Positions 1 to 9,202 of a stretch of DNA of 64,000 nt are shown in pieces. Origin of the DNA: Actinosynnema pretiosum (GTDB lineage Bacteria > Actinomycetota > Actinomycetes > Mycobacteriales > Pseudonocardiaceae); assembly GCF_024171695.1 (NCBI RefSeq), contig NZ_JAMTCF010000002.1, positions 310,001 through 374,000 on the forward strand, read 5' to 3'. The number at the start of each line of letters is the position of its first letter. Positions within the stretch are counted from its first letter, which is position 1. The notes below the pieces were generated by a model. That model was not told the DNA's origin. It did not search any database and saw nothing but the letters and a program-made list of their open reading frames with translations. A program made the position numbers and the translations under genes.

Positions 1-764
1 GGCGCGCGCACTACCGCAACGCGCAGCGCACCTTCTCCCGGTTGCTGGCGCTGGGCGCGGTGCCCGTGGTGAACGAGAACGACACCGTGGCCACCGCCGA
101 GATCAAGTTCGGCGACAACGACCGCCTGGCCGCGCTGGTGGCGCACCTGGTCGGGGCGGACGCGCTGTTCCTGCTGTCCGACGTGGACTCGCTCTACGAC
201 GGCGACCCGAGGCTGCCCGGCGCCCAGCGGGTGCCCGAGGTGACCGGACCGTCCGACGTGGACGGCGTGCGCGCGGGCTCGGTCGGCGCGTCGGGCCTGG
301 GCACCGGCGGCATGGCCTCCAAGCTGGCGGCGGCGCGGTTGGCCGCGTCGGCGGGCATCCCGGTGCTGCTGGCGGGCGCGGCGGACGCGACGCGCGCGCT
401 GAGCGCGGCGGACGTGGGCACCGCGTTCACGGCGACCGGCACGAGGCTGTCGGCCCGCCGCTTCTGGCTCGGCCACGCCTCGGCGGCGACCGGCAAGCTG
501 TTCCTGGACGCGGGCGCGGTCACGGCCGTGGTCACCCGCCGCCGCTCGCTGCTCGCGGCGGGCGTCACGGCGGTGGAGGGCGCGTTCGAGGCGGGCGACG
601 TGGTGGAGCTGGTCGACCCGGCGGGTGCCGTGGTGGCCAGGGGAGTGGTGGCGTTCGACGCGACCGAGCTGCCCGCCCTGATCGGCCACTCCAGCGGCGA
701 ACTCCCCCCGGAACAGCGCCGCGAGGTCGTGCACGCGGACGACCTGGTACCGCTGACCGCTTAG
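1..764 (+). CDS. proB: Glutamate 5-kinase, C-terminal part (gene starts before window)
   Basis: Catalyses ATP-dependent phosphorylation of glutamate, the first step of proline synthesis; the partner enzyme ProA lies at 5747. The reading frame is already open at base 3, so the gene enters from upstream. The visible part contains the kinase-fold stretch [11 protein letters not shown], the substrate-loop region [12 protein letters not shown], the glycine-rich [14 protein letters not shown] segment, and a C-terminal PUA-like domain over about the last 75 residues. It ends in TAG. Separation of proB from proA by four kb of unrelated genes is unlike the compact proBA arrangement of many bacteria, but split loci are common in actinomycetes. 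Confidence 0.95.
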   Translation, partial: RAHYRNAQRTFSRLLALGAVPVVNENDTVATAEIKFGDNDRLAALVAHLVGADALFLLSDVDSLYDGDPRLPGAQRVPEVTGPSDVDGVRAGSVGASGLGTGGMASKLAAARLAASAGIPVLLAGAADATRALSAADVGTAFTATGTRLSARRFWLGHASAATGKLFLDAGAVTAVVTRRRSLLAAGVTAVEGAFEAGDVVELVDPAGAVVARGVVAFDATELPALIGHSSGELPPEQRREVVHADDLVPLTA

Positions 765-1013
765 CACGGGTGCTCGTGCCGGTTCCGGCTCCCTGAACCG
801 CCCAGTGCCGGTGCCGCTGACGACCTGGCTCTCGTGCTGGTGCCGCTGACGACCTGGCCCTCGCTGGCGCTGCTGCCCGCCTGTTCTTGGCCGCCGTGCT
901 TGGGCCTGTCCCGCTGCCCGCCTGGTCTTGGTGCCCGTGCTGGTTCCGGTGCCGCTGCCCGTCCGGCGGCTGTGCCTGCCCGGCGCCCGTGCCTGTTCTG
1001 GTGCGCGTGCTGC
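765..1013. repeat. Low-complexity intergenic stretch with short internal repeats
   Basis: Between proB and the transporter lies 249 bp built from recurring pieces such as GTGCCGCTGACGACCTGG (twice, near 809-826 and 840-857) and many variants of GTGCC, GCTGCCCGCCTG and GTGCTGGT. I see no convincing gene or hairpin terminator. It looks like slippage-grown filler between two genes that converge here. Confidence 0.4.
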
Positions 1014-2294
1014 CTAGCGCAGCGTGCTGCCCCTGGTCTCGGGCAGGGTGAGCACGACCAGGAACGCGAGCCCTGCCCCCACCGCGACGTACCAGAAGAA
1101 CTGGGTCCCGGTCAGCACGTTGATCACCAGTGGCGCGGTGCCGCCGAACAGGGCGACGGTCAGGTTGTACCAGGCGCCGATGCCCAGCCCGCGCAGCTCG
1201 GTGGGGAACAGCTCGCTCATCACGGCGGGCGCGATGGACGTCATCGCCGCGTACAGCCCCAGCCCCGCGCAGAACACCACGAGCAGCCCACCGATCCCCG
1301 GCCCGATCAGCGCGGACAGCGGCACCACGCCCACCGCCGTGAGCCCCGTCCACACCAACATCTGCGGCCTGCGCCCGATCCGGTCGGACAGCGCCCCCAT
1401 CGGGTACTGGAGCGCCACGAACAGCACGGTGCCGACCGACAGCGCGAGGAACACGTCACCCGCGTCGGCGCCCCTGGTCTTGACCGCGAACGGGGTCAGC
1501 GCGCTGAAGAACGTGTAGTAGCAGAGCGTCGAGGCCGTGCTGAACCCGACGAGCCTGCCCACCGCCGCCGGGTGCTCCCGCAACGTCGTCAGCAGCGGCC
1601 TGCGCAACGAGACGGCCTTGTCGCGGTTGCGGGCGAAGTGCTCGGTCTCCTCCAAGCTGCGCCTGAGCCACAACCCGACCAGCCCCAGCACCGCCCCGAT
1701 CAGGAACGGCACGCGCCACCCGAACGAGGCGAGTTGCGCGGCGGTGAGCACCCTGGCCAGCACGAACCCGAGCAGCGAAGCGGCGAGCAGCGCGCACCCG
1801 GTGGAGATGTAGAAGAACGCCGAGTACCGCCCGCGCCGGTCGGCGGGCGCGATCTCGGCGAGGTAAGCGGACGCGTTGGACACCTCACCGCCCAGCGAGA
1901 GCCCCTGGGCGATGCGGGCGAGCAGCAGCAGGGCCGGGGAGAGCCACCCGACCTGCGCGTACGTCGGCAGCAGAGCGATCGCGAGCGACCCGCCCGCCAT
2001 GAGCACGATGCTCAGCAACATCGCGGTCTTCCGCCCGCGCAGATCCGCGAACCGCCCGAGCAGGTAGCCGCCGAGCGGCCGGAAGAAGAACGCGAGCGCG
2101 TAGGTGGCGAACGTGTTGATCAGCGCGAGCCGCTCGTCCGACGCCGGGAACACCTGGGTGGCGAAGTAGATGCTGAACGTGGCGTACACCGTCCAGTCGA
2201 ACCACTCGATCGCGTTACCGGCACTGGCCGCGACCAACTTGCGCACCGGTAACCGATGCCGCACACCACCACCGGCGCCGCCCGACTCACCCAT
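1014..2294 (-). CDS. MFS transporter, metabolite:H+ symporter (MHS/ShiA-ProP type)
   Basis: Predicted 426-residue inner-membrane symporter. The N-terminal signature GNAIEWFDWTVYA, the stretch SIYFATQVFP and the loop GGYLLGRFADLRGRKTAM are typical of the MHS branch of the major facilitator superfamily (citrate, ketoglutarate, proline/betaine, shikimate). The second-half repeat motif LSDRIGRRP is also present, and about 12 hydrophobic segments can be counted. The start at 2294 was chosen because family homology begins a few residues after MGESGG and a purine-rich GGAG lies just upstream; a longer frame runs to 2408. The substrate cannot be told from sequence. It is downstream of the GNAT gene on the same strand with a 97-bp gap. 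Confidence 0.85.
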   Translation of the reverse strand: MGESGGAGGGVRHRLPVRKLVAASAGNAIEWFDWTVYATFSIYFATQVFPASDERLALINTFATYALAFFFRPLGGYLLGRFADLRGRKTAMLLSIVLMAGGSLAIALLPTYAQVGWLSPALLLLARIAQGLSLGGEVSNASAYLAEIAPADRRGRYSAFFYISTGCALLAASLLGFVLARVLTAAQLASFGWRVPFLIGAVLGLVGLWLRRSLEETEHFARNRDKAVSLRRPLLTTLREHPAAVGRLVGFSTASTLCYYTFFSALTPFAVKTRGADAGDVFLALSVGTVLFVALQYPMGALSDRIGRRPQMLVWTGLTAVGVVPLSALIGPGIGGLLVVFCAGLGLYAAMTSIAPAVMSELFPTELRGLGIGAWYNLTVALFGGTAPLVINVLTGTQFFWYVAVGAGLAFLVVLTLPETRGSTLR

Positions 2295-2391
2295 CTCCGG
2301 ACCTTGGCACACCTCCCCGCCGACCGGAAAGCCCGACGTGCGGACCTCCGCCAAGACGAGTGACCCCAGCCGCCCCAATCCCCAACCGCCC

Positions 2392-2937
2392 TCAGCCCAA
2401 CCGCCCACCCCTGTTCCGCCGCCACTCCCAAGCCGACAACCGGAACACCAGGCTGTCGATCAACTCCCCCTTGAACCACTCGGCCTGCTCGACCCGCTCC
2501 ACCAACCGGAACCCCAACCGCGCCACCAACTTCGCCGAGGCGACATTCCGCGAGTCGCACTCGGCCCCGACCTCCTCCACCCCGCGCACGGTGAACAGGT
2601 CCTCCAACACCCGCGCGACAGCCTCGCTCGCATACCCCTTCCCCTGGTGCGACCGAGCGAACGTGTACCCGATGTCGGCGTTGCGCAGGTCCTCGTGCAG
2701 GTGCACCCCGATGTCCCCGACCAACTCCCCGTCGAGCACCACGGCGTACTGAAACCACCCCGGCACCCCGGGATCGGCCTCACCCATCTCGTCCGCGAGC
2801 AGCAGAGCCCGTGACAACGGCACAGGCGGATCCCAAGACTGGTACCGAGCCACCTCAGGATCAGACCGATAGGCGGACAACGCCCCAGCGTCCTCAGCAC
2901 TGAACCGCCGCAACACCAACCGCTCAGTCCGCAACAC
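2392..2937 (-). CDS. GNAT-family N-acetyltransferase (RimJ/RimL type)
   Basis: About 181 residues. It begins with LRTERLVLRRFSAEDA, the usual opening of RimJ/RimL-like GNATs that acetylate protein N-termini, antibiotics or small amines. The acetyl-CoA binding region is seen as RSHQGKGYASEAVARVLEDLF (R-x-x-G-x-G/A), followed by the strand EVGAECDSRNVASAKLVARLGF typical of motif B. I chose the GTG at 2937 because family homology begins there; a GTG at 2982 and one at 3051 give glycine-rich extensions that look non-coding. Substrate unknown. Confidence 0.75.
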   Translation of the reverse strand: MLRTERLVLRRFSAEDAGALSAYRSDPEVARYQSWDPPVPLSRALLLADEMGEADPGVPGWFQYAVVLDGELVGDIGVHLHEDLRNADIGYTFARSHQGKGYASEAVARVLEDLFTVRGVEEVGAECDSRNVASAKLVARLGFRLVERVEQAEWFKGELIDSLVFRLSAWEWRRNRGGRLG

Positions 2938-3145
2938 GAAGGCCCACCCGCCCCCACCCGCCGCCGCAGCCCCTCCAGTCACCCCTCCACCACTACCGCT
3001 GCCCAGCCCACCCCGCCACGCGCTCCCGAACACACCACCCGGACACGTCACCCATCAGAACGCCCCCCACCCGAAGTTCGGACTGGCGGCGAGCTGAGTG
3101 AATGCACAACACTGTTTCGACCGGCAAAACGGCAGGTCAAAAAGT

Positions 3146-3530
3146 GTCTTCCCCGTGCACGCGAGGGTGCTCCCTGCTGCAGGGCCTTGAACTTCGACTT
3201 GGCCGAGTCTTCCCCGTGCACGCGGGGGTGCTCCGCCCACGGTCAGCGGCACGCCGCCGCCTCGGAGGTCTTCCCCGCGCATGCGGGGGTGCTCCGAGCG
3301 CCCTCCGGGCGCACAGCCTTGACGAGAAGTCTTCCCGCGCACGCGGGGTGCTCCCCAGCTCCAGAAGTGGGCCGAGAAGCTCGCCGAGTTCTCCCCGTGC
3401 ACGCGGGGGGCGGAGTGGGAGTGGCAGGCGTACGACCTGCGCGAGTCCTCCCCGCGCGCGGGGTGCTCCCGCGTCGCTCTGGATCTCGGCTGCTTGCGCG
3501 GCGTTCTCCACACATGCGTGGGGGCGTCGC
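3146..3530 (+). CRISPR. Decayed type I-E CRISPR array, 7 repeats and 6 spacers, no cas genes
   Basis: Repeats begin at 3146, 3207, 3268, 3329, 3388, 3445 and 3503. The first three are 28 bp and near identical; the shared core is CCCCGTGCACGCGGGGGTG, starting GTCTT and ending CTCC, the hairpin-forming class found with actinobacterial type I-E systems. Repeats 4, 5 and 6 are shortened to about 26, 24 and 25 bp and repeat 7 is strongly diverged. Spacers 3174-3206, 3235-3267, 3296-3328, 3355-3387, 3412-3444 and 3470-3502 are each 33 bp. Decay increases rightward, so the leader is probably at the left (3061-3145, where an A-rich stretch touches repeat 1). No cas gene is visible within the window. 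Confidence 0.88.
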
Positions 3531-3580
3531 CTCCCCCTCGCCCGCCTCAGCTCACCCCCGTCCCCGGCCCCACCCCGCCC

Positions 3581-5656
3581 TCACGCCGTCACCGCCAGCG
3601 CGAACGGCAGCACCTCCGGCGCCCCCGCCCCGCGCAGCAGTCGGGCCGCCACCGTCATCGTCCAGCCCGTGTCGACCTGGTCGTCCACCAGCAGCACCGG
3701 GCCGTCCACGCCGCTCAGGTCCGGCACCCGCGACGCCGACACCAACCCCGCCAGGCGTTGCGCGCTGTTCGCCCGGCGCACCGCCGACCCCAGCCACACC
3801 GTCCCCAGCTGCGGCAGCCTGCCCACCTCCGAGATCCGCCGCGCGAAGCTGTCCACCAGCTCCGGCCGTGACCGCGACCCCACCGACACGACCCCCACCG
3901 GCCGCCGTTCCCAGCCCCACGCCGACAGCACCTGCACGCACGCCTGGAACACCTCGTCCGGCAGTTCCCGGTCGCCCTCGGCGAACAGCGAGCGCAAGCG
4001 GTTGCCCCACCCGATGTCCGTCAGCCTGCCCAGCGCCCGCCCGGTCGCCGCCTGCTCGCCCGCCGGGATGCGCCCCGACAGCGACACCCCCGCCGACGCC
4101 ATGCCGGTCGGCCACATCTTGCGCGGCGCCACGTCCACGCCCGGTCGCAGCAGCCGTTCCCGCGCCGCCGTCGCCGCGCCCTCCGACACCGCCGCCGACA
4201 CCCGCTGCCCCGTGCAGTTGTCGCACCGGCCGCACGGCGCGGCGTGCGGGTCGTCGAGCTGGCGCAGCAGGAACTCCATCCGGCAGCCCTCGGTGTCCAG
4301 GTAGTCGAGCACCGCCCGCTGCTCGGCCTGCCTGGCCCGCTCGATCCGCCCGTACCGCTCCTCGTCGTACTCCCACGGCCGCCCCGTCGCGACCCACCCG
4401 CCGCGCACCCGCCGCACCGCGCCGTCGACGTCGAGCACCTTCAGCACCACCTCCAACCGGGTGCGCGACAGCTCCACCACCGGTTCCAGCGCGGCCGTGG
4501 ACCGGGGTTCGTCGGTCAGCGCCGCCAGCACCTGCCGCACCACCCGCTCCGGCGGGAACGCCAGCGACGCGAAGTACGCCCAGATGTCCCGGTCCTCCGG
4601 CCCCGGCAGCAGCAGCGCCTCCGCCCGCTCCACCCCGCGCCCGGCACGGCCGATCTGCTGGTAGTACGCGATCGGCGACGGCGGCGCGCCCAGGTGCACC
4701 ACGAACCCCAGGTCCGGCTTGTCGAACCCCATGCCCAGCGCGGAGGTCGCCACCAGCGCCTTCACCCGGTTGGCCAGCAGGTCCTCCTCGGCCCGCTGCC
4801 GCTCCGCCGGGTCCGTCCGCCCCGAGTACGCCACCACCTCGTACCCGCGCTCGCGCAGGAACGCCGCCACGTCGTCCGCCGCCGCGACCGTCAGCGCGTA
4901 CACGATCCCCGACCCCGGCAGCTCGGCCAGCCGCTCGGCCAACCACGCCAGCCGCGCCTCGGCCGTGGGCAGCCGCACCGCCGCCAGCCGCAGGCTCTCC
5001 CGGTCCAGCGGCCCCCGCAGCACCAGCGCGTCGGAACCCGCGCCGAGCCCCAGCTGCTCGGTCACGTCCCGCACCACCCGGTCGTTGGCCGTGGCCGTGG
5101 TCGCCAGCACCGGAACCCCGGCGGGCAGCTCGGTCAGCAGCGTGCGCAGCCGCCGGTAGTCCGGCCGGAAGTCGTGCCCCCAGTCGGAGATGCAGTGCGC
5201 CTCGTCCACCACCAGCAGCCCGGCCGACGCGGTCAGCGACGGCAGCACGGTGTCCCGGAAGTCCGGGTTGTTCAACCGCTCCGGCGACACCAGCAGCACG
5301 TCGACCTCGCCCGCCGCCACCCGCTCCTGGACGTCCTGCCACTCGTCCGTGTTCGCCGAGTTGATCGTCGCCGCGTGCACGCCCGCCCGCGCCGCCGCGT
5401 CGACCTGGTTGCGCATCAGCGCCAGCAGCGGGGACACGATCACCGTCGGCCCCTCGCCCAGCGAGCGCAGCAGCGCGGTGGCGATGAAGTAGACCGCCGA
5501 CTTGCCCCACCCCGTGCGCTGGACGACCAGCGCCCGCCTGCGCAGGGCCACCAGCGCGTGGATCGCCGTCCACTGGTCCTCGCGCAGCACGGCGCCCGGA
5601 CCCGCCAGTGCCCTGAGCCTCTCCTCCGCCAGTGCGCGGAGCGCGTTGTCGTCCAT
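3581..5656 (-). CDS. recQ: RecQ-family DNA helicase with C-terminal phosphoribosyltransferase-like domain
   Basis: 691 residues from the ATG at 5656 (a second ATG at 5668 adds four). ATP-dependent 3'-5' DNA helicase of superfamily 2. Visible motifs: a variant Walker A QRTGWGKSA, motif II VVDEAHCISDWGHDFRPDYR, motif III ATTATAND, and motif VI QIGRAGRG, followed by a zinc-binding segment (TEGCRMEFLL...CGRCDNC). The last 80 or so residues contain VLLVDDQVDTGWTM, the PRPP-binding signature of phosphoribosyltransferases, which is not part of classical RecQ. This helicase/PRTase layout occurs elsewhere in actinobacteria, as far as I recall; its role is unknown. The gene is divergent from proA across 90 bp. 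Confidence 0.9.
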   Translation of the reverse strand: MDDNALRALAEERLRALAGPGAVLREDQWTAIHALVALRRRALVVQRTGWGKSAVYFIATALLRSLGEGPTVIVSPLLALMRNQVDAAARAGVHAATINSANTDEWQDVQERVAAGEVDVLLVSPERLNNPDFRDTVLPSLTASAGLLVVDEAHCISDWGHDFRPDYRRLRTLLTELPAGVPVLATTATANDRVVRDVTEQLGLGAGSDALVLRGPLDRESLRLAAVRLPTAEARLAWLAERLAELPGSGIVYALTVAAADDVAAFLRERGYEVVAYSGRTDPAERQRAEEDLLANRVKALVATSALGMGFDKPDLGFVVHLGAPPSPIAYYQQIGRAGRGVERAEALLLPGPEDRDIWAYFASLAFPPERVVRQVLAALTDEPRSTAALEPVVELSRTRLEVVLKVLDVDGAVRRVRGGWVATGRPWEYDEERYGRIERARQAEQRAVLDYLDTEGCRMEFLLRQLDDPHAAPCGRCDNCTGQRVSAAVSEGAATAARERLLRPGVDVAPRKMWPTGMASAGVSLSGRIPAGEQAATGRALGRLTDIGWGNRLRSLFAEGDRELPDEVFQACVQVLSAWGWERRPVGVVSVGSRSRPELVDSFARRISEVGRLPQLGTVWLGSAVRRANSAQRLAGLVSASRVPDLSGVDGPVLLVDDQVDTGWTMTVAARLLRGAGAPEVLPFALAVTA

Positions 5657-5746
5657 GGGGGGAACCATTCCAGACGGGACCTTTGGCGAATCTATGGTCG
5701 ATAACCCCGACGACAATCTCGATCGGGTGAAAGTAACCTGGGTCGC

Positions 5747-7009
5747 GTGACTGATGACCTGCGGGAACAGGTGCACGCGGCGGCTCGTCGGGCCCGTGTC
5801 GCCGCGGACGAGCTGGTGCTGGCCACCCGCGAGCGCAAGGACGCCGCGCTGCTGGAGATGGCCTCCGCGCTGCGCGCCCGCGCGAGCGAGGTGCTGGAGG
5901 CCAACGCCAAGGACGTCGAGTCCGGCCGGGCCGGGGGCACCCCGGAGAACATCCTCGACCGCCTCACCCTCACCGAGGCCAGGATCGAGGGCGTCGCGGC
6001 CGGTCTGGAGACCGTCGCGGGCCTGGCCGACCCGGTCGGCGAGGTGCTGCGCGGCTCGAACCTGCCGAACGGCCTGGAGCTGCGGCAGGTCCGCGTCCCG
6101 ATGGGCGTCGTCGGCATGATCTACGAGGCCCGCCCGAACGTCACCGTCGACGCCGCGGGCCTGGCGCTCAAGTCCGGCAACGCGGCCCTGCTGCGCGGCT
6201 CCTCCTCCGCCGAGCACTCCAACGCCGCGCTGGTCGCGATCCTGCGCGACGCCCTGGAGTCCACCGGCCTGCCCGCCGACGCCGTGCAGCTGCTGCCGTC
6301 CCACGACCGCGCCTCGGTCACCCACCTGATCACCGCGCGCGGCCTGGTCGACCTGGTGATCCCGCGCGGCGGGTCCGGCCTGATCAACGCGGTCGTGCAG
6401 CAGGCGACCGTGCCCGCGATCGAGACCGGCGTCGGCAACTGCCACGTGTACGTGGACGCCGCCGCCGACCTGGACTCGGCCGAGCGGATCGTGCTCAACT
6501 CCAAGACCCGCCGCACCAGCGTGTGCAACGCGGCCGAGTCGCTGCTGGTGCACGCGGACGTGGCCGCCGAGTTCGTCCCCAGGATCACCGCCGCGCTCCA
6601 GGCCGCGGGCGTGACCGTGCACGGCGGCGAGGGCTTCGCGGGCGAGGGCGTCGTGGCCGCCGCCGACGAGGACTGGGACACCGAGTACCTGTCGATGGAC
6701 ATCGCGGCGCGCGTCGTCGGCTCGCTGGACGAGGCCGTCGCGCACATCGCCGCGCACGGCTCCGGCCACACCGAGGCCATCGTGACCGACGACGTGCGCG
6801 CGGCCAGGCTGTTCACCAAGCGGGTCGACGCGGCGGCGGTCATGGTCAACGCCTCCACCGCGTTCACCGACGGCGGCGAGTTCGGCATGGGCGCGGAGAT
6901 CGGCATCTCCACGCAGAAGCTGCACGCCAGGGGCCCGATGGGACTGGCCGAACTGACCTCCTCGAAGTGGCTGGTCTGGGGCGAGGGGCACATCCGGCCC
7001 TCGTCCTGA
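5747..7009 (+). CDS. proA: Gamma-glutamyl phosphate reductase
   Basis: 420 residues, matching the family length. NADPH-dependent reduction of gamma-glutamyl phosphate to glutamate semialdehyde, the second step of proline synthesis. The aldehyde-dehydrogenase-like catalytic cysteine sits in [15 protein letters not shown] (about Cys260). Other landmarks are [19 protein letters not shown] and the C-terminal [26 protein letters not shown] start at 5747, 90 bp from the divergent recQ start. proB is on the same strand but nearly five kb upstream, so the two are not one transcript here. Confidence 0.97.
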   Translation: MTDDLREQVHAAARRARVAADELVLATRERKDAALLEMASALRARASEVLEANAKDVESGRAGGTPENILDRLTLTEARIEGVAAGLETVAGLADPVGEVLRGSNLPNGLELRQVRVPMGVVGMIYEARPNVTVDAAGLALKSGNAALLRGSSSAEHSNAALVAILRDALESTGLPADAVQLLPSHDRASVTHLITARGLVDLVIPRGGSGLINAVVQQATVPAIETGVGNCHVYVDAAADLDSAERIVLNSKTRRTSVCNAAESLLVHADVAAEFVPRITAALQAAGVTVHGGEGFAGEGVVAAADEDWDTEYLSMDIAARVVGSLDEAVAHIAAHGSGHTEAIVTDDVRAARLFTKRVDAAAVMVNASTAFTDGGEFGMGAEIGISTQKLHARGPMGLAELTSSKWLVWGEGHIRPSS

Positions 7010-7060
7010 GCGGGACGCGACCCCCGGCGGCGCCCAGCCGCCGGGGACCGCCGAATGTGG

Positions 7061-7089
7061 TTGACCCTCGGTAGTCGACTGCCTACTGT
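7061..7089 (+). promoter_or_regulatory. Sigma70-type promoter with embedded palindrome, upstream of the P450
   Basis: TTGACC (7061-7066) and TACTGT (7084-7089) are separated by exactly 17 bp, a good vegetative promoter for this GC-rich background. The spacer contains GGTAGTCGACTGCC (about 7070-7083), a palindrome with AGTCGACT as a perfect 8-bp core. A repressor bound there would cover the promoter, so inducible control of the P450/ferredoxin pair is likely. No regulator gene lies next to it. Confidence 0.6.
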
Positions 7090-7125
7090 CGGGCGACAGC
7101 AACCGCTCGCGTCCGGGGGTGCCTG

Positions 7126-8310
7126 GTGGAGGTCCGCAACTACCCGTTCAACGAGGCCGTCGAGCTCAGGCCCGACCCGACCGCGCTCCGGTTGCAGCAG
7201 CAGGAACCGGTCTCCCGGGTCCGGCTGCCCTACGGCGGCGACGCCTGGCTCGTCACCCGGCACGGGGACGTCAAGACCGTCCTGGGCGACCCGAGGTTCA
7301 GCCGCGCGGCCACCCTGGAGTTAGGCGCCGACCTGCCGAGGGCGTTCCCGCTGCACCGCACCGAGGCCAACATCCTCACCATGGACCCGCCGGACCACAC
7401 CCGGTTGCGCAAGCTGGTCGCCAAGGGCTTCACCGCCCGCCGCACCGAGCTGCTGCGCGCCAGGACCCAGGAGATCGTGGACGGCCTGCTGGACGCCATG
7501 GAGGAGCAGGGGCCGCCCGCCGACGTGGTCGAGGCGCTCGCCCTCCCGCTGCCGATCACGATCATCTGCGAGATGCTCGGCGTCCCGGTCGCTGACCGCG
7601 ACCGGTTCCGGACCTGGTCCGACGCCGCGATGTCGATCACCGCGTTCACCCCCGACGAGGTGCTCGCCGCGGCCCAGTCGCTGCGCGAGTACATCGCCGG
7701 GCTGGTCGAGGACAAGCGCGCCCACCCCGGTGACGACGTGCTCACCGACCTGGTGACCGCCCACGACGGCGGCGGCTCGCTCACCGCGACCGAGGTGGTC
7801 ACCTTCGGCGTCACGCTGCTCGCCGCCGGGCACGAGACCACGGCCAACCAGATCGCCAACTTCACCCACACCCTGCTGGCCAACCCCGACCGGATGGCCG
7901 AGCTGCGCGCCGACCCCGCGCTCGTGCCCAAGGCGGTGGAGGAGCTGCTGCGGTTCACCCCGCTGGGGGGCTCGGCCGGGTTCCCGCGCATCGCCACCGA
8001 GGACGTCGAGCTGAGCGGCGTGACCGTGCCGAAGGGCGCGGCGGTGTTCGTGGACATCCCGAGCGGCAACCGGGACCCCGAGGTGTTCGAGCGGCCCCAC
8101 GAGATCGACTTCCACCGTGCGGCCAACCCGCACGTCGCGTTCGGCCACGGCGTGCACCACTGCGTCGGCGCCCAGCTCGCCAGGGTGGAGCTCCAGGTCG
8201 CGATCGGGACCTTGCTGGCGCGCTTCCCCGGCCTCGAACCCGCTGGTGAGGCGGTGTTCAAGCGGGGCAGGCTGGTGCGCGGCCCGCAGCACCTGCCGGT
8301 GCGGTGGTAG
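7126..8310 (+). CDS. Cytochrome P450
   Basis: 394 residues, a soluble bacterial class I P450 (CYP105/107-like length and motifs). The I-helix oxygen-activation motif AGHETT is near residue 234, the K-helix ExxR in EELLRF near 271-275, and the haem-binding loop FGHGVHHCVGAQLA carries the cysteine ligand near residue 346. It starts at GTG 7126. Its stop overlaps the start of a ferredoxin gene, the natural electron donor. No biosynthetic genes surround the pair, so the substrate may be a xenobiotic or host lipid; it cannot be deduced. Confidence 0.93.
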   Translation: MEVRNYPFNEAVELRPDPTALRLQQQEPVSRVRLPYGGDAWLVTRHGDVKTVLGDPRFSRAATLELGADLPRAFPLHRTEANILTMDPPDHTRLRKLVAKGFTARRTELLRARTQEIVDGLLDAMEEQGPPADVVEALALPLPITIICEMLGVPVADRDRFRTWSDAAMSITAFTPDEVLAAAQSLREYIAGLVEDKRAHPGDDVLTDLVTAHDGGGSLTATEVVTFGVTLLAAGHETTANQIANFTHTLLANPDRMAELRADPALVPKAVEELLRFTPLGGSAGFPRIATEDVELSGVTVPKGAAVFVDIPSGNRDPEVFERPHEIDFHRAANPHVAFGHGVHHCVGAQLARVELQVAIGTLLARFPGLEPAGEAVFKRGRLVRGPQHLPVRW

Positions 8311-8534
8311 CCGTGCCCGAGTGGAGCGTCGAGGTCGACCGGGACACCTGCATCGGTTCGGGGATGTGCGCAGCCATCGCCGCGGGCCACTTCCGGCTGG
8401 ACGACGGCAGGGCCGCGCCGCTCGCGTCCCCGGTCGAGCCGGCCGACGACGTCGTGGACGCCGCCGAGTCCTGCCCCGTCGAGGCGATCCTGGTGCGCGA
8501 CCAGGGCGGCGAGGTCGTCGCACCACAGGACTGA
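8304..8534 (+). CDS. 3Fe-4S type ferredoxin, P450 redox partner
   Basis: 76 residues from the overlapping GTG at 8304 (GTG 8313 is an equally possible start). The cluster pattern is DTCIGSGMC (Cys-x5-Cys) near the N-terminus and ESCPVEAI near the C-terminus, leaving three conserved cysteines, which fits a [3Fe-4S] ferredoxin of the kind co-encoded with actinomycete P450s. The overlap with the P450 stop implies translational coupling and equimolar supply. A ferredoxin reductase must be supplied from elsewhere in the genome. Confidence 0.9.
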   Translation: MVAVPEWSVEVDRDTCIGSGMCAAIAAGHFRLDDGRAAPLASPVEPADDVVDAAESCPVEAILVRDQGGEVVAPQD

Positions 8535-8608
8535 CCGTGGGGAACGTCACCCGATCAAGTGACGCGCGTACCGGGCCGAACGGCTGACCGGAACTACGCT
8601 GACCACTC

Positions 8609-9202
8609 ATGTCCAAGCGTCGCATAGGCGTCATGGGTGGCACCTTCGACCCGGTGCACCACGGTCACCTCGTCGCGGCCAGCGAGGTCCAGGCCAGGTT
8701 CGACCTGGACGAGGTCGTCTTCGTGCCCACCGGCAGGCCGTGGCAGAAGTCCGCCAGGGAGGTCAGCGCCGCCGAGGACCGCTACCTCATGACGGTCATC
8801 GCCACGGCGTCGAACCCGCGCTTCTCGGTCAGCCGCGTCGACATCGACCGCGCGGGCCCCACCTACACGGTCGACACCCTGTCCGACCTGAAGGCCGCGC
8901 ACCCCGACGACGACCTGTTCTTCATCACCGGCGCGGACGCCCTGGAGCAGATCCTGTCCTGGCACCACGCCGACGAGGCCTTCGGGCTCGCCCACTTCAT
9001 CGGCGTCACCCGGCCGGGCTACACCCTGGACGACAAGCACCTGCCGCCCGGCGCGGTCAGCCTCGTCGAGGTCCCCGCCATGGCCATCTCCTCCACCGCC
9101 GTGCGCGACCGCACCGCCGACGGGCTGCCCGTCTGGTACCTCGTGCCGGACGGGGTCGTGCAGTACATCTCCAAGCGCGGTCTCTACTCGCTGCCCGGTT
9201 GA
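8609..9202 (+). CDS. nadD: Nicotinate-nucleotide adenylyltransferase
   Basis: 197 residues. Transfers AMP from ATP to nicotinate mononucleotide, giving deamido-NAD. The nucleotidyltransferase signature [17 protein letters not shown] is at residues about 10-26, [15 protein letters not shown] in the middle, and the C-terminal IxSTxxR-type motif appears as [10 protein letters not shown]. It is the first gene of a run (nadD, rsfS, gpgP, octT, degV) with the same order as in mycobacteria. ATG start at 8609; the preceding ferredoxin ends 74 bp earlier. Confidence 0.95.
   Translation: MSKRRIGVMGGTFDPVHHGHLVAASEVQARFDLDEVVFVPTGRPWQKSAREVSAAEDRYLMTVIATASNPRFSVSRVDIDRAGPTYTVDTLSDLKAAHPDDDLFFITGADALEQILSWHHADEAFGLAHFIGVTRPGYTLDDKHLPPGAVSLVEVPAMAISSTAVRDRTADGLPVWYLVPDGVVQYISKRGLYSLPG

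Noticed and set aside
3187..5573. Very long open frames opposite and beside recQ on both strands
   Set aside because: They are mirror frames of a GC-rich gene: proline/arginine-rich, no family motifs, and they run through the CRISPR array.
1..8600. cas genes belonging to the CRISPR remnant
   Set aside because: Genes on either side are a GNAT, an MFS transporter and RecQ/ProA; none resembles Cas1, Cas2, Cas3 or Cascade subunits.
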